This document shows positions 1-9,211 of a stretch of DNA of 28,216 bases, one piece after another. A program made the position numbers and the translations under genes. The notes beneath the pieces are model-generated. The model did no database searches and was not told the origin of the DNA. It saw only the letters and a program-made list of their open reading frames with translations. Source of the DNA: Gammaproteobacteria bacterium (GTDB lineage: Bacteria > Pseudomonadota > Gammaproteobacteria > Eutrophobiales > Eutrophobiaceae); the NCBI GenBank assembly GCA_018676275.1, contig JABHFC010000409.1:1-28216 (forward strand), written 5' to 3'. How positions within the stretch are numbered: position 1 is the first letter of the stretch; every line of letters begins with the position of its first letter.

Positions 1-1329
1 AAACCGATACGTCTTTCTGAACAGGATGCAATTACCAAACGTTTGAAAGATGGCAGTCTTCTTTTAAATATAATTGCCTTCTTCGGTTTTGGATTATTGT
101 TATCGCTAACTCCCTGTGTGTTTCCGATGATACCGATTTTATCCGGCATTATTGTTGGTCAGGGCCCGAAGATCACTACTTCCAAAGCTTTTTCCCTGTC
201 TTTATTTTATGTATTGGCGATGGCATTGACCTATGCCGTACTTGGCGTAATAGCCGGTTCATTTTATTTTAATCTACAGGCAGCCTTCCAGAATGTCTGG
301 GTCATTAGTCTGTTTAGTTTGGTATTCGTGATATTGGCTTTATCAATGTTCGGTTTTTACGAATTTCAATTACCCGCAGCTATTCAAACACGTCTGACAA
401 GGGCCAGTAATACTCAGCAGGGAGGTACTCTGCAAGGTGCAGCGCTGATGGGCGCCCTGTCCGCAATTATCGTCGGACCCTGTGTTGCACCACCACTCGC
501 TGGTGCTTTGCTATACATAAGCCAGACAGGTAATGCCTTACTGGGTGGTCTTGCGCTTTTTGCTATGGGTCTGGGTTTTGGCGTCCCTCTGTTGCTAATT
601 GGAAGCTCGGCCGGTTCCTTATTACCAAAAGCCGGCGTCTGGACGGATACGATCAAACAGGTGTTTGGTGTAATCATGCTGGCTGTTGCTGTCTGGTTTA
701 TGGAGCGTGTACTACCAGCAGAAGTAGCGCTTCTGCTTTGGGCAACATTAATGATTGTCTCTGCGGTTTATATGGGTGCACTGGACAGGCTTGATTCAAA
801 TAGCGCCTGGCCAAAACTCTGGAAAGGTCTTGGATTGATCCTGTTTGTCTACGGTGTGATTCTGGTGATTGGTGCTGCCAGCGGTGGCAATAATATATAT
901 AAACCCCTGCAGGGACTGAGCGGGGTGACAGGCTCAGTGCAATCGGGGCATGAGCAAATTGATTTTAAAACCATCAAAAGCCTGAGCGATCTTAACAAAG
1001 AGATTGCAGCTGCGACTGAACAGAAAAAGTTCGTGATGCTGGATTTCTATGCTGACTGGTGTGTTGTCTGCAAGGAGATGGAAGCCTATACCTTTTCTGA
1101 TGACAAGGTTCTGCCTTTGCTGAATAACTTCGTTTTACTACAGGCTGATGTTACAAAAAACGATGAAATTGATCGCGAGCTATTGAAGGAATTTGATATA
1201 TACGGTCCGCCTGCCATCCTGTTTTTCGATAGTGAGGGAAGCGAACGGCAGTCTTATCGAGTGGTTGGTTTTGTTAAAGCCGCTGATTTTGCCAATCATC
1301 TTAATGAAGTCAGGAATTTGACACTATGA
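1..1329 (+). CDS. dsbD: Thiol:disulfide interchange protein DsbD, 5'-truncated by window edge
   Basis: DsbD carries electrons from cytoplasmic thioredoxin across the inner membrane to periplasmic thiol proteins. The frame is open from base 1, so the N-terminal periplasmic alpha domain lies outside the window; the TTG at 43 is not taken as the start. What is visible is the membrane beta domain with its two redox cysteines, in TPCVFPM (codon 115-117) and GPCVAPPL (codon 481-483), and several hydrophobic segments. The C-terminal thioredoxin-like gamma domain follows, with the CVVC active site encoded at 1060-1071 in the context YADWCVVCKEME. The stop overlaps the start of the next gene in ATGA, so the two are translationally coupled. 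The family call is secure; only the missing 5' end is unknown. Confidence 0.95.
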   Translation, partial: KPIRLSEQDAITKRLKDGSLLLNIIAFFGFGLLLSLTPCVFPMIPILSGIIVGQGPKITTSKAFSLSLFYVLAMALTYAVLGVIAGSFYFNLQAAFQNVWVISLFSLVFVILALSMFGFYEFQLPAAIQTRLTRASNTQQGGTLQGAALMGALSAIIVGPCVAPPLAGALLYISQTGNALLGGLALFAMGLGFGVPLLLIGSSAGSLLPKAGVWTDTIKQVFGVIMLAVAVWFMERVLPAEVALLLWATLMIVSAVYMGALDRLDSNSAWPKLWKGLGLILFVYGVILVIGAASGGNNIYKPLQGLSGVTGSVQSGHEQIDFKTIKSLSDLNKEIAAATEQKKFVMLDFYADWCVVCKEMEAYTFSDDKVLPLLNNFVLLQADVTKNDEIDRELLKEFDIYGPPAILFFDSEGSERQSYRVVGFVKAADFANHLNEVRNLTL

Positions 1330-1892
1330 CAAGAAAGGCATTATCAATGATCACCGCCATTACTATTGCCACAGTTGCTGGCATGGCCGGTTTTTATGTA
1401 TACAATCCACCCGCCTCACAGGCAGCGCAACAAGCTGTACCCCCTGTTACTGTTGCAGTTGCCGGTGACATAATCGGCACAATGCGTCCTGAGTTTAGTT
1501 TGTCAGATGTTGCAGGACAGCTGAGGAACATCAATGAGTGGGATGGCAAAGTCCTTGCGATTAATTTTTGGGCCACCTGGTGTCCACCCTGTATAAAGGA
1601 GATCCCGGAATTCATAGAGATCCAGCATAAATATGAAGCTGAAGGCTTACAGTTTATTGGCATAGCCTTACAACGTCCTGAGGAAGTCACCGAATTTATG
1701 CAGGAATATGGCATGAATTATCCGGTGCTTGCCGGTGAGATGGAGGTTATCAAGATCGCTGAATCCTACGGTAATGATATTGGCGCCCTGCCCTATACCA
1801 TCATTGTCGACCGTCAGGGCCTTATTCATTATGTAAAACGCGGCCCTTTGGCGGGCGAGACCGCGGAATCCATAATCTCGAAACTACTTTAA
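1326..1892 (+). CDS. TlpA/ResA-like periplasmic thioredoxin
   Basis: This 188-residue protein has a short basic N-terminus and a hydrophobic segment (about residues 7-25), read as a membrane anchor or uncleaved signal. A single thioredoxin-fold domain follows, with the motif ATWCPPC (cysteine codons 1581-1583 and 1590-1592) and a late cis-proline region, ALPYTIIVD. WCPPC is typical of TlpA/ResA/CcmG-type reductants rather than of oxidising DsbA. It overlaps dsbD by 4 bp, so DsbD is its probable electron donor. Candidate roles, from family knowledge, are keeping cytochrome c haem-site cysteines or copper-site cysteines reduced. Which client it serves cannot be read from the sequence. Confidence 0.88.
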   Translation: MTRKALSMITAITIATVAGMAGFYVYNPPASQAAQQAVPPVTVAVAGDIIGTMRPEFSLSDVAGQLRNINEWDGKVLAINFWATWCPPCIKEIPEFIEIQHKYEAEGLQFIGIALQRPEEVTEFMQEYGMNYPVLAGEMEVIKIAESYGNDIGALPYTIIVDRQGLIHYVKRGPLAGETAESIISKLL

Positions 1893-1988
1893 GTTTTTAA
1901 AATACCCCTCCTAATTTCCCCTAATTTCTGCTAACCTGCGAAGAAAAGCGTCGATCTTGATGCAATTTGCTAATTTTTGGGGAGTTCA

Positions 1989-2429
1989 ATGTCTAATATT
2001 CTTGTCTTACACGGTCCTAATCTCAATCTTCTGGGAAAACGTGAGCCCGAAGTTTACGGCACCACGACCCTGGCCGAGATTAACGAGTCCTTGCAGACGG
2101 AAGCCAAAAATGCCGGCCATGAATTGACCTGCAAGCAAAGCAATGCAGAACACGAGCTGGTGGATCATATCCACGCAGCAAAAGAGGAAGGCGTTAATTT
2201 TATCGTTATTAACCCGGGTGCCTTTACCCATACCAGTATTGCATTACGCGATGCTTTTCTTGGTGTACAGATACCTTTTATAGAAGTTCATCTTTCTAAT
2301 GTCTTTGCCCGTGAATCATTTAGACAACAATCTTATCTCTCTGATGTTGCTATTGGGGTAATTAGTGGGCTTGGCGCTCAAGGTTACAGCTTCGCCCTGC
2401 AGGCAATTGACAATCAACTGAATAAATAA
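1989..2429 (+). CDS. aroQ: 3-dehydroquinate dehydratase, type II
   Basis: The enzyme makes 3-dehydroshikimate from 3-dehydroquinate in the shikimate pathway. ATG 1989 is chosen because GGGGAG at 1979-1984 sits just upstream; the in-frame TTG at 1977 would start before that ribosome site. The product is 146 residues, the normal length for this small dodecameric class. The N-terminus carries the hallmark HGPNLNLLGKREPEVYG with the active-site Arg18 and Tyr23. NPGAFTHTSIALRDA and EVHLSNVFARESFR follow, the latter two holding the Asn and His that contact substrate. It begins a close series with accB and accC, as in Pseudomonas. Confidence 0.96.
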   Translation: MSNILVLHGPNLNLLGKREPEVYGTTTLAEINESLQTEAKNAGHELTCKQSNAEHELVDHIHAAKEEGVNFIVINPGAFTHTSIALRDAFLGVQIPFIEVHLSNVFARESFRQQSYLSDVAIGVISGLGAQGYSFALQAIDNQLNK

Positions 2430-2443
2430 AAAGAATTATTACA

Positions 2444-2911
2444 ATGGATATTCGCAAAGTTAAAAAACTCATTGAATTACTGGAAGAATCCGGTGTTGCT
2501 GAAATCGAAATACATGAAGGCGAGGAATCAGTACGCATTAGTCGTACCAGTGCCGCTCCTGTCGCGCCGACTTATGTGCAGGCACCGCAGCCACAGCCTG
2601 TAGCCGCATCAGCAGCAGCTACACCTGAAAAAACATTTTCTGCTGCAGCAGATGAAGAGCCCGAGATAGTCGGTGACCTTGTTAGCGCTCCAATGGTTGG
2701 TATCTTCTATGAAGCGATGGCTCCGGGAAAACCCAGCTTTGTAGAATTGGGGCAGTCGGTAAAGAAAGGCGATGTACTATGTATCATTGAAGCCATGAAA
2801 ATCATGAACCAGGTTGAATCAGAGTTTAATGGTGTTGTCAGTAAAATCATGGTTGAAAATGGCGATCCCGTCGAATACGGGCAACCGCTGTTTGTTATTC
2901 GCGAACAGTAG
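2444..2911 (+). CDS. accB: Biotin carboxyl carrier protein of acetyl-CoA carboxylase
   Basis: AccB carries the biotin that AccC carboxylates, the first step of fatty-acid synthesis. The 155 residues divide into an N-terminal dimerisation part (MDIRKVKKLIELLEESG), an Ala/Pro/Gln-rich flexible linker at about residues 36-70, and a C-terminal biotinyl domain. The biotin attachment motif is EAMKIMNQ, with Lys119 as the modified residue, and the protruding thumb sequence SAPMVGIFYEAMAPGKPSF precedes it. It lies 14 bp after aroQ and 67 bp before accC, so the three genes are likely cotranscribed. Confidence 0.97.
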   Translation: MDIRKVKKLIELLEESGVAEIEIHEGEESVRISRTSAAPVAPTYVQAPQPQPVAASAAATPEKTFSAAADEEPEIVGDLVSAPMVGIFYEAMAPGKPSFVELGQSVKKGDVLCIIEAMKIMNQVESEFNGVVSKIMVENGDPVEYGQPLFVIREQ

Positions 2912-2978
2912 GTCATAGTTGCTGTAGCTGCAGACTTTTATTTTTCATTACTTATTCTGAACGAGTTAATCACGACTT

Positions 2979-4322
2979 ATGCTTGAAAAAGTTGTCATCG
3001 CCAATCGCGGCGAAATCGCCCTACGTATACTACGTGCCTGTCATGAGCTCGGAATCAAAACTGTCGCCGTTTTCTCCGAAGTAGACCGTGAACAAAAACA
3101 TGTCTTTCTTGCTGATGAAGCGGTCTGTATAGGCCCTGCCGCATCGGCTGAAAGTTATCTGAATATTCCTGCTGTGATCAGCGCTGCTGAAGTTACCGAT
3201 GCTGTTGCCATTCATCCTGGTTACGGTTTCCTTGCAGAAAATGCAGACTTTGCAGAACGTGTTGAAAAAAGTGGCTTCAAATTTATCGGACCACGAGCAG
3301 AAACGATTCGCCTAATGGGAGACAAAGTTTCTGCCATTAAAACAATGAAGAAAGCCGGCGTGCCCTGTGTACCGGGATCTGACGGTCCACTTGGTGAAGA
3401 CATGGAAGAGGCCAACCGCATCGCAAAGGAGATTGGTTACCCCATTATTATTAAGGCTTCCGGTGGTGGTGGTGGTCGCGGTATGCGCGTAGTACACAGC
3501 GAAGCTTCTTTGCGTAATGCCATATCGATGACCAAGAGCGAAGCTGCTGTGGCCTTCGGTAACGACATGGTTTACATGGAAAAATTTCTTGAACATCCCC
3601 GTCATATAGAAGTACAGGTTCTTGCAGATGAGCACGGCAATGTAATTCACCTGGGTGAACGTGATTGTTCCATGCAACGCCGCCATCAGAAAGTCATTGA
3701 AGAAGCGCCCGCCCCTGGTATCTCCGACACCATCCGTAAGGACATTGGTGAACGCTGTGTCGAGGCCTGTGTTGCCATAGGTTATCGTGGTGCAGGTACC
3801 TTCGAGTTCCTTTACGAAGATGGCAAATTCTATTTTATTGAAATGAACACCCGTGTGCAGGTGGAACATACGGTTACCGAAATGATCTCACGGGTGGATA
3901 TCGTCAAGGAACAATTGCGAATCGCCAATGGTGAAGTACTGCAGTACAAACAAAAAAACATTCATTTTCATGGCCATGCCATTGAGTGTCGCATTAATGC
4001 GGAGGACCCGGAGACCTTTATGCCATCACCGGGAACGGTGGAGCACTTTCACCCGCCCGGAGGCCCGGGTATTCGCGTTGATACCCATCTTTACCAGGGT
4101 TACAAAGTCCCTCCTCATTACGATTCGATGATTGCTAAACTTGTCGCCCATAGTGAAACACGGGAACTGGCCTTTGCGCGCATGAAACTAGCCTTAACGG
4201 AAATTGTTATTGAAGGTATTAAGACCAACATACCTTTACACCAGAAGTTAATAGATGATGCAGCGTTCATGGGCGGTGGCACTGATATTCATTATCTGGA
4301 AAACAAGCTCGGGCTAAAATAA
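2979..4322 (+). CDS. accC: Acetyl-CoA carboxylase, biotin carboxylase subunit
   Basis: AccC uses ATP and bicarbonate to carboxylate the biotin on AccB. At 447 residues it has the usual family length. In order it shows the N-terminal Rossmann-like domain (VVIANRGEIALRILRA), the ATP-grasp domain with the glycine-rich loop KASGGGGGRGMR at about residues 159-170, the metal and catalytic region MNTRVQVEHTVTE, and the biotin carboxylase C-terminal domain (ECRINAEDP, SPGTV, DTHLYQGY, YDSMIAKL). No damage is visible. The 67-bp gap after accB shows no terminator. Confidence 0.97.
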   Translation: MLEKVVIANRGEIALRILRACHELGIKTVAVFSEVDREQKHVFLADEAVCIGPAASAESYLNIPAVISAAEVTDAVAIHPGYGFLAENADFAERVEKSGFKFIGPRAETIRLMGDKVSAIKTMKKAGVPCVPGSDGPLGEDMEEANRIAKEIGYPIIIKASGGGGGRGMRVVHSEASLRNAISMTKSEAAVAFGNDMVYMEKFLEHPRHIEVQVLADEHGNVIHLGERDCSMQRRHQKVIEEAPAPGISDTIRKDIGERCVEACVAIGYRGAGTFEFLYEDGKFYFIEMNTRVQVEHTVTEMISRVDIVKEQLRIANGEVLQYKQKNIHFHGHAIECRINAEDPETFMPSPGTVEHFHPPGGPGIRVDTHLYQGYKVPPHYDSMIAKLVAHSETRELAFARMKLALTEIVIEGIKTNIPLHQKLIDDAAFMGGGTDIHYLENKLGLK

Positions 4323-4368
4323 TTAATTTGTCTTTGTACACTATTACATCAGTGGGTAAGTTCTAGCG

Positions 4369-5250
4369 ATGTCATGGTTGCGTCTTACTCTTGAGTGCAA
4401 GGCAAGCCACGTTGAAGCATTATCACATCTGTTTGAACAGTTCGAAGCAATTTCCATTAGTAGCGAAGCGGTAACGGATGAACAATTGTTTGCCGGTGTC
4501 GCAGAAGATCCTGTCTATTGGCAACGCACCGCCGTTTCTGCTTTATTTTACGATAGTATAGATTTAGATATTTTGCTGGCCTGCGCCAGAAATCGTATAG
4601 GTACAGAAAACCTGCTTGCCAGTCGAATTGAAGCAGTAGCAGAGCAAAACTGGATCGATGCCCACAAACAAGAGCATAGCGCCATGATTTTTGCTGAGCG
4701 ACTTTGTATTAGTCCCAGTTGGTCACCGGAAAAACCGGAATACCCTTTTACACTGGAACTTGATCCTGGTCTCGCTTTTGGCACGGGAAAACACGCCACT
4801 ACGGCACTATGCCTGGAATGGCTGGCAACGCATGACCTCGATGAACAGCAATTAATCGACTATGGTTGTGGCTCCGGCATTCTGGCCTTGGCGGCAGCGA
4901 AGCTTGGCGCAAAACAGGTCTACGCCGTTGATATTGATCCACAGGCAGTACTTGCGACCAAAGCCAATGCACTTAATAACAAACTTGATAAAAAACTTGT
5001 TGTCTCTGCAGCAGAGAATGCAACATTGCCGCCAGCAGATATCCTGATTGCAAATATTCTGCTTAATCCCTTACTGGAACTAGCCCAGCAGATGAGTAAT
5101 CTGGTCAGGAAAAATGGCAAACTGGTTCTTTCCGGGATACTGTCGGTGCAGGTAGATGAATGTTTGGTAGCTTATTCACCCTGGTTTACTATGGGTGAAC
5201 CTGTTTTTCAGGATGAGTGGGCCTTACTTGAAGGTTTCAGAAACGACTAA
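4369..5250 (+). CDS. prmA: Ribosomal protein L11 methyltransferase
   Basis: PrmA methylates amino groups of ribosomal protein L11 using S-adenosylmethionine. This 293-residue protein has the N-terminal L11-recognition domain (about 1-60, starting MSWLRLTLEC). The linker and FGTGKHATT segment follow, then the class I methyltransferase core with motif I DYGCGSGILALAAAKLGA (about 163-180) and the acidic end of strand 2, VDIDPQAV. The catalytic-side motif NILLNPL lies at about 228-234. It sits 46 bp after accC, the same neighbourhood as in Pseudomonas. Confidence 0.95.
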   Translation: MSWLRLTLECKASHVEALSHLFEQFEAISISSEAVTDEQLFAGVAEDPVYWQRTAVSALFYDSIDLDILLACARNRIGTENLLASRIEAVAEQNWIDAHKQEHSAMIFAERLCISPSWSPEKPEYPFTLELDPGLAFGTGKHATTALCLEWLATHDLDEQQLIDYGCGSGILALAAAKLGAKQVYAVDIDPQAVLATKANALNNKLDKKLVVSAAENATLPPADILIANILLNPLLELAQQMSNLVRKNGKLVLSGILSVQVDECLVAYSPWFTMGEPVFQDEWALLEGFRND

Positions 5251-5273
5251 AGACGTATTATTGAATAAAAGCC

Positions 5274-6164
5274 ATGTTTACCAATTGTCCAGATTGTGCG
5301 AGACAGTTTCGCATTCGAGCAAGTCAGTTAGCCCAGGCTGAAGGTTTGGTACAATGTGGTTTTTGCGGTCATCAATTTAATGCTCTTGAACGCCTGTATG
5401 ACAAACCACTGGTGATTGCCAATGATTTAGTCGAGCAAGAACAACATGCTGCGGAACCTGAGTTTTTTATTCCTGAGCTCGAAGTAGAATCGAAAGACAG
5501 CGAACAAACACCTGAAACCTCTCCAGAGCCCGCTTTTGATATGGAGATTGATATTCCGAAGCCCGAACCGGAACCAGGACTACAAAAAAGCGCCTCACCT
5601 GTAAGTGATTCTGTAGCTGCTTCGGAAAAACCTGTCGATGAATACCCCTTTCCCGAAGAACTTGCCGTGGAAGAAAAACCAAAAGCCGGTATCGTCTCCA
5701 GACTTTTATGGTCTTTTGGTGTGTTGTTACTATTACTGGCAGGTACAGCCCAGGCAGCCTGGGTTAATCGTGACATTTTATTAAGTCGCTATCCGCAATA
5801 CCTGCCACAGGCCAGACAGGTTTGCCAACATTTTAAATGTACGCTAATCCGTAATCGAAATATTTCGGCTATTAAATTATTAAATCGTGATGTGAGAATT
5901 CATCCCCGCTATGAAGATGCACTGCTTGTAAATGCAACCATGATCAACCTGTCTAATTACACGCAACGCTACCCTCTGGTATTACTTAGCCTGTTTAATA
6001 CCGATGGCAAGGTAATCGCCTATCGCCAGGTTGCACCAAAAGATTATCTCGATAGTAGTATGGATATTGAGGATGGGATGGCAGCGGATATGCCTGTCCA
6101 TTTTGTACTTGAAGTGGCAGATAGTGGAATCGGAGCGGTCAGCTTTGAGTTTGATTTTCTATAG
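5274..6164 (+). CDS. Zinc-ribbon and DUF3426 membrane protein
   Basis: The 296-residue product starts with a zinc ribbon: Cys5-Pro-Asp-Cys8 and Cys28-Gly-Phe-Cys31, the MJ0042-type finger. An acidic, proline-rich, low-complexity stretch (about residues 54-136) follows. One transmembrane segment lies at about 144-163, and a C-terminal DUF3426 domain would be periplasmic, with recognisable VNATMINLSNYTQRYP and VLLSLFNTDGKVIAYRQVAP. The topology is therefore cytoplasmic finger, one membrane pass and a beta-rich outer domain. The family has no firm function that I know. It follows prmA by 23 bp, the position a similar hypothetical gene holds in Pseudomonas. Confidence 0.85.
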   Translation: MFTNCPDCARQFRIRASQLAQAEGLVQCGFCGHQFNALERLYDKPLVIANDLVEQEQHAAEPEFFIPELEVESKDSEQTPETSPEPAFDMEIDIPKPEPEPGLQKSASPVSDSVAASEKPVDEYPFPEELAVEEKPKAGIVSRLLWSFGVLLLLLAGTAQAAWVNRDILLSRYPQYLPQARQVCQHFKCTLIRNRNISAIKLLNRDVRIHPRYEDALLVNATMINLSNYTQRYPLVLLSLFNTDGKVIAYRQVAPKDYLDSSMDIEDGMAADMPVHFVLEVADSGIGAVSFEFDFL

Positions 6165-6300
6165 TATTTAGCGATTTATCTCTCCGATTTATTAATTTCA
6201 ATTTCTGACGAAGGAACTGCTTTTATCCTGCTGCGATAATCGCTATCATAATCCCTTAATTAACCGCCTTTACGTCTATAAGAAGCGGTAATCAATTCGG

Positions 6301-7284
6301 ATGAAAATAGGGTCTCACTCACTTAACAACAATCTTGTCCTCGCACCCATGGCGGGTGTAACTGATAAGCCCTTTCGGCAGCTCTGCAAAGAGTTAGGTG
6401 CCGGACTGTTAGTGTCTGAAATGATCACGTCCAACCCGGCTTTGTTTGATTCCAGAAAAACACAACAACGTCTTGATCATAGTGATGAAGCCGCACCAAT
6501 AGTTGTACAAATTGCTGGTGTTGATCCGAGCATGATGGCTGACGCAGCACGTTTCAATGTCGATCATGGTGCAGACATAATTGATATCAACATGGGCTGC
6601 CCGGCGAAAAAGGTTTGTAAGGTCATGGCTGGTTCAGCTCTGATGAAAAATGAAAAACTTGTTACACAAATATTAGAAGCCGTTGTTGATGCAGTTAATG
6701 TTCCTGTAACACTGAAAATTCGTACCGGTTGGGATCAGGCTCATCGCAACGCGCCTGCGATAGCACGTATCGCTGAGAACAGCGGTATACAAGCCCTGGC
6801 GGTGCACGGTCGCACCCGCGATTGCGGCTTTAAAGGTGAGGCGGAACACAATACGGTTCGTTTGATCAAATCTTTGATATCTATTCCTGTTATTGCAAAC
6901 GGCGATATCAAAACGCCGCAAGATGCAAAAAGAGTATTAGAACAAAGTCATGCTGATGCGCTGATGATTGGTCGCGCCGCGCAAGGCAACCCGTGGATAT
7001 TCCGGGAGATTGTGCATTATCTTGAAACAGGAAAATTACTAGCGGCTCCAACCACTAAAGAAATCAATGAAGTTCTTAGTCGTCATTTACAAAGCCTGTA
7101 TGATTTTTATGGAGACTATGCTGGTGTCCGTATTGCCAGGAAACATATAGGCTGGTATTGCCGAAATAGAAATGATTCGAAAGCATTTCTGGCTTTGGCC
7201 AATCAGGCATCAAGCTGTAAAGATCAATTACGGGTTGTGAATGAATACTTTCAGTATCAGGCTGCAGAGGATCTCGCCGCATGA
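6301..7284 (+). CDS. dusB: tRNA-dihydrouridine synthase B
   Basis: This FMN enzyme reduces uridine to dihydrouridine in the tRNA D-loop. The 327-residue protein begins with the flavin-binding strand LVLAPMAGVTDKPFRQLC. It has SEMITSNPAL, the catalytic loop INMGCPAKKVC with Cys100 as the proton donor, LKIRTGWD, VHGRTRDCGFKGEA and the phosphate-binding stretch ANGDIKTP followed by MIGRAAQGNPWIF. The C-terminal helical tRNA-binding domain is complete. The stop overlaps the fis start as ATGA, the classic dusB-fis arrangement. The 136-bp upstream gap holds an inverted repeat GCGATAATCGC at 6233-6243, and the promoter is presumed to lie there, although no good -35/-10 pair is visible. Confidence 0.96.
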   Translation: MKIGSHSLNNNLVLAPMAGVTDKPFRQLCKELGAGLLVSEMITSNPALFDSRKTQQRLDHSDEAAPIVVQIAGVDPSMMADAARFNVDHGADIIDINMGCPAKKVCKVMAGSALMKNEKLVTQILEAVVDAVNVPVTLKIRTGWDQAHRNAPAIARIAENSGIQALAVHGRTRDCGFKGEAEHNTVRLIKSLISIPVIANGDIKTPQDAKRVLEQSHADALMIGRAAQGNPWIFREIVHYLETGKLLAAPTTKEINEVLSRHLQSLYDFYGDYAGVRIARKHIGWYCRNRNDSKAFLALANQASSCKDQLRVVNEYFQYQAAEDLAA

Positions 7285-7571
7285 GTGCAGCCAAAACAAC
7301 GAAGAAACCCAAAAAGTCGAAGGCTGCGCTGGAGAATAACTCTAAATGCCTTGGCGACAATGTAAGAGATGCCATGGAAAAGTATTTTAAAGACATGGAC
7401 GGACATGAACCGAATAACCTGCATGAACTGGTGATGTCGCAAGTAGAGAAGCCATTAATTGAGAGCGTCATTGATAATGCGCGCGGTAATATCAGTCGTG
7501 CCGCACAATTACTTGGCCTTAACCGAGGCACCCTGCGTAATCGCATGCAAAAATACGGTCTTGATAAGTAA
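7281..7571 (+). CDS. fis: DNA-binding protein Fis
   Basis: Fis is a nucleoid-associated protein that bends DNA and activates rRNA and other growth-linked promoters. The 96-residue product has a lysine-rich N-terminal tail longer than needed for the core, a central dimerisation helix region, and a C-terminal helix-turn-helix at about residues 71-91 (ISRAAQLLGLNRGTLRNRMQKYG), which is the diagnostic part. The start ATG overlaps the dusB stop, so fis expression depends on the dusB transcript, as in Escherichia coli. Confidence 0.95.
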   Translation: MSAAKTTKKPKKSKAALENNSKCLGDNVRDAMEKYFKDMDGHEPNNLHELVMSQVEKPLIESVIDNARGNISRAAQLLGLNRGTLRNRMQKYGLDK

Positions 7572-7624
7572 GCATTCACCTCCATCGTTCTGTATTAAGT
7601 TTAAATATTAAAGGAAGTTAGCCT

Positions 7625-9187
7625 ATGTCTTCAGTGCAATGCGCGCTGGTTAGTGTGTCTGATAAAACCGGTATAGTAGAATTCTGTAGAAAACTTGCTG
7701 CTCTCAATATAAAAATCCTGTCTACCGGTGGCACCGCCAGTCTGCTAATGGATAACAACATCCCGGTAACAGAGGTTTCCGAACATACCGGTTTTCCAGA
7801 AATCATGGATGGCCGGGTAAAAACACTGCATCCAAAAATTCATGGCGGTTTGTTAGGTCGGCGTGGACAGGATGATGAGGTGATGCTGGAAAATGGTATT
7901 GAAGCAATTGATTTGGTAGTGGTAAATCTATACCCGTTTGAATCCACAGTCAGCAGACCCGATTGCAGTCTCGAAGATGCTATTGAAAATATTGATATCG
8001 GTGGTCCCACCATGCTGCGTTCTGCTGCTAAAAATCATGCCCATGTGGGTGTTGTTGTTGATACCGAAGACTACCAAAAGGTCATCGATGAACTGGAACA
8101 AAATAAAAATCAACTCGCTGATGAGACGCGTTTTTTTCTGGCACAAAAAGTATTTGCGCACACAGCCAACTATGATGCTGCTGTTTCAAACTACCTTGGC
8201 GCAATAACAGGCGAAGGAGAATATCTCGCTTTCCCACAAAGCTATACTATGCAATTCAGCAAGTTGCAGGATATGCGCTATGGTGAAAACCCACATCAAT
8301 CGGCGGCATTTTATAAACAACTAAGTACGCTACCCGGTACCCTTGCAAGTGCAAAGCAACTACAGGGCAAGGAGCTCTCCTACAATAATATTGCTGATTC
8401 TGACGCTGCATTGGAATGTGTGATGTGTTTCGATGAACCAGCCTGCGTCATCGTCAAACATGCTAACCCCTGTGGAGTGGCACAGGCAGATAATATTCTG
8501 CAGGCATATGAAAATGCATATGCGACTGACCCTACTTCCGCCTTTGGTGGAATCATTGCCTTCAATCGGACACTCGATCAAGCCACAGCTCAGGCAATCG
8601 TCGACAGACAATTTACCGAAGTGATTATTGCTCCGGATATTGAGCCAGCAGCACTTGAAGTCTGTGCCAGTAAACCCGGTGTGCGCGTACTCAACACGGG
8701 CGAGCGCAAAGATCATATTCAACAAATGGAATTAAAACGCGTAAGTGGCGGATTGTTAGTCCAGGATGGTGATGATGGTGTTATTGGGCAAGACGATCTG
8801 AAGATAGTGAGTAAACGCCAACCAACTGAACAGGAACTTCTTGATCTGCTGTTTGCATGGAAAGTTGTTAAATACGTGAAATCCAATGCCATTGTTTATA
8901 TTAAAAACCAGACAACTATCGGTATCGGCGCAGGACAAATGAGCCGTGTTTACAGTGCTCGAATCGCCGCCATAAAAGCGGAAGATGAAGGCCTCGAAGT
9001 AAAAGGATCAGTAATGGCGTCCGATGCCTTTTTTCCTTTTCGTGATGGTATCGACTCTGCCGCTGCCGTGGGTATCAGTGCCGTCATCCAGCCAGGTGGT
9101 TCGATGCGGGATGAAGAAGTTATCGCTGCCGCAGATGAACATGGTATAGCCATGGTGTTTACTAACATGCGGCATTTCAGACACTAA
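7625..9187 (+). CDS. purH: Bifunctional AICAR formyltransferase / IMP cyclohydrolase
   Basis: PurH performs the last two steps of de novo IMP synthesis. The N-terminal cyclohydrolase domain is seen in ALVSVSDKTGIVEF, STGGTASLL, DGRVKTLHPKIHGGLL and VVVNLYPF. The transformylase domain begins near LQDMRYGENPHQSAAF and contains the catalytic Lys-His in VIVKHANPCGVA, then TSAFGGIIAFN and DAFFPFRDGIDSAAAVG. The protein ends in MVFTNMRHFRH, a typical terminus. The 520 residues match the family length of about 525. AAAGGAAG just upstream of ATG 7625 provides a ribosome site. purD follows by 24 bp. Confidence 0.97.
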   Translation: MSSVQCALVSVSDKTGIVEFCRKLAALNIKILSTGGTASLLMDNNIPVTEVSEHTGFPEIMDGRVKTLHPKIHGGLLGRRGQDDEVMLENGIEAIDLVVVNLYPFESTVSRPDCSLEDAIENIDIGGPTMLRSAAKNHAHVGVVVDTEDYQKVIDELEQNKNQLADETRFFLAQKVFAHTANYDAAVSNYLGAITGEGEYLAFPQSYTMQFSKLQDMRYGENPHQSAAFYKQLSTLPGTLASAKQLQGKELSYNNIADSDAALECVMCFDEPACVIVKHANPCGVAQADNILQAYENAYATDPTSAFGGIIAFNRTLDQATAQAIVDRQFTEVIIAPDIEPAALEVCASKPGVRVLNTGERKDHIQQMELKRVSGGLLVQDGDDGVIGQDDLKIVSKRQPTEQELLDLLFAWKVVKYVKSNAIVYIKNQTTIGIGAGQMSRVYSARIAAIKAEDEGLEVKGSVMASDAFFPFRDGIDSAAAVGISAVIQPGGSMRDEEVIAAADEHGIAMVFTNMRHFRH

Positions 9188-9211
9188 CCCCAGCCTTAAG
9201 CTGTCAATATA

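Noticed and set aside
1911..1928. Short direct repeat CTAATTTC twice, 10 bp apart, before aroQ
   Set aside because: Too short and too AT-rich to separate from chance, with no promoter hexamers at fitting distance.
1977..1988. TTG 1977 as aroQ start
   Set aside because: The ribosome site GGGGAG begins at 1979, after this codon; ATG 1989 gives the standard aroQ N-terminus.
3312..3869. 185-codon minus-strand frame
   Set aside because: It lies fully antisense to accC, whose conserved ATP-grasp motifs explain the sequence.
7076..7585. 169-codon minus-strand frame
   Set aside because: It is antisense to the end of dusB and all of fis, both certain genes, and shows no family motif.
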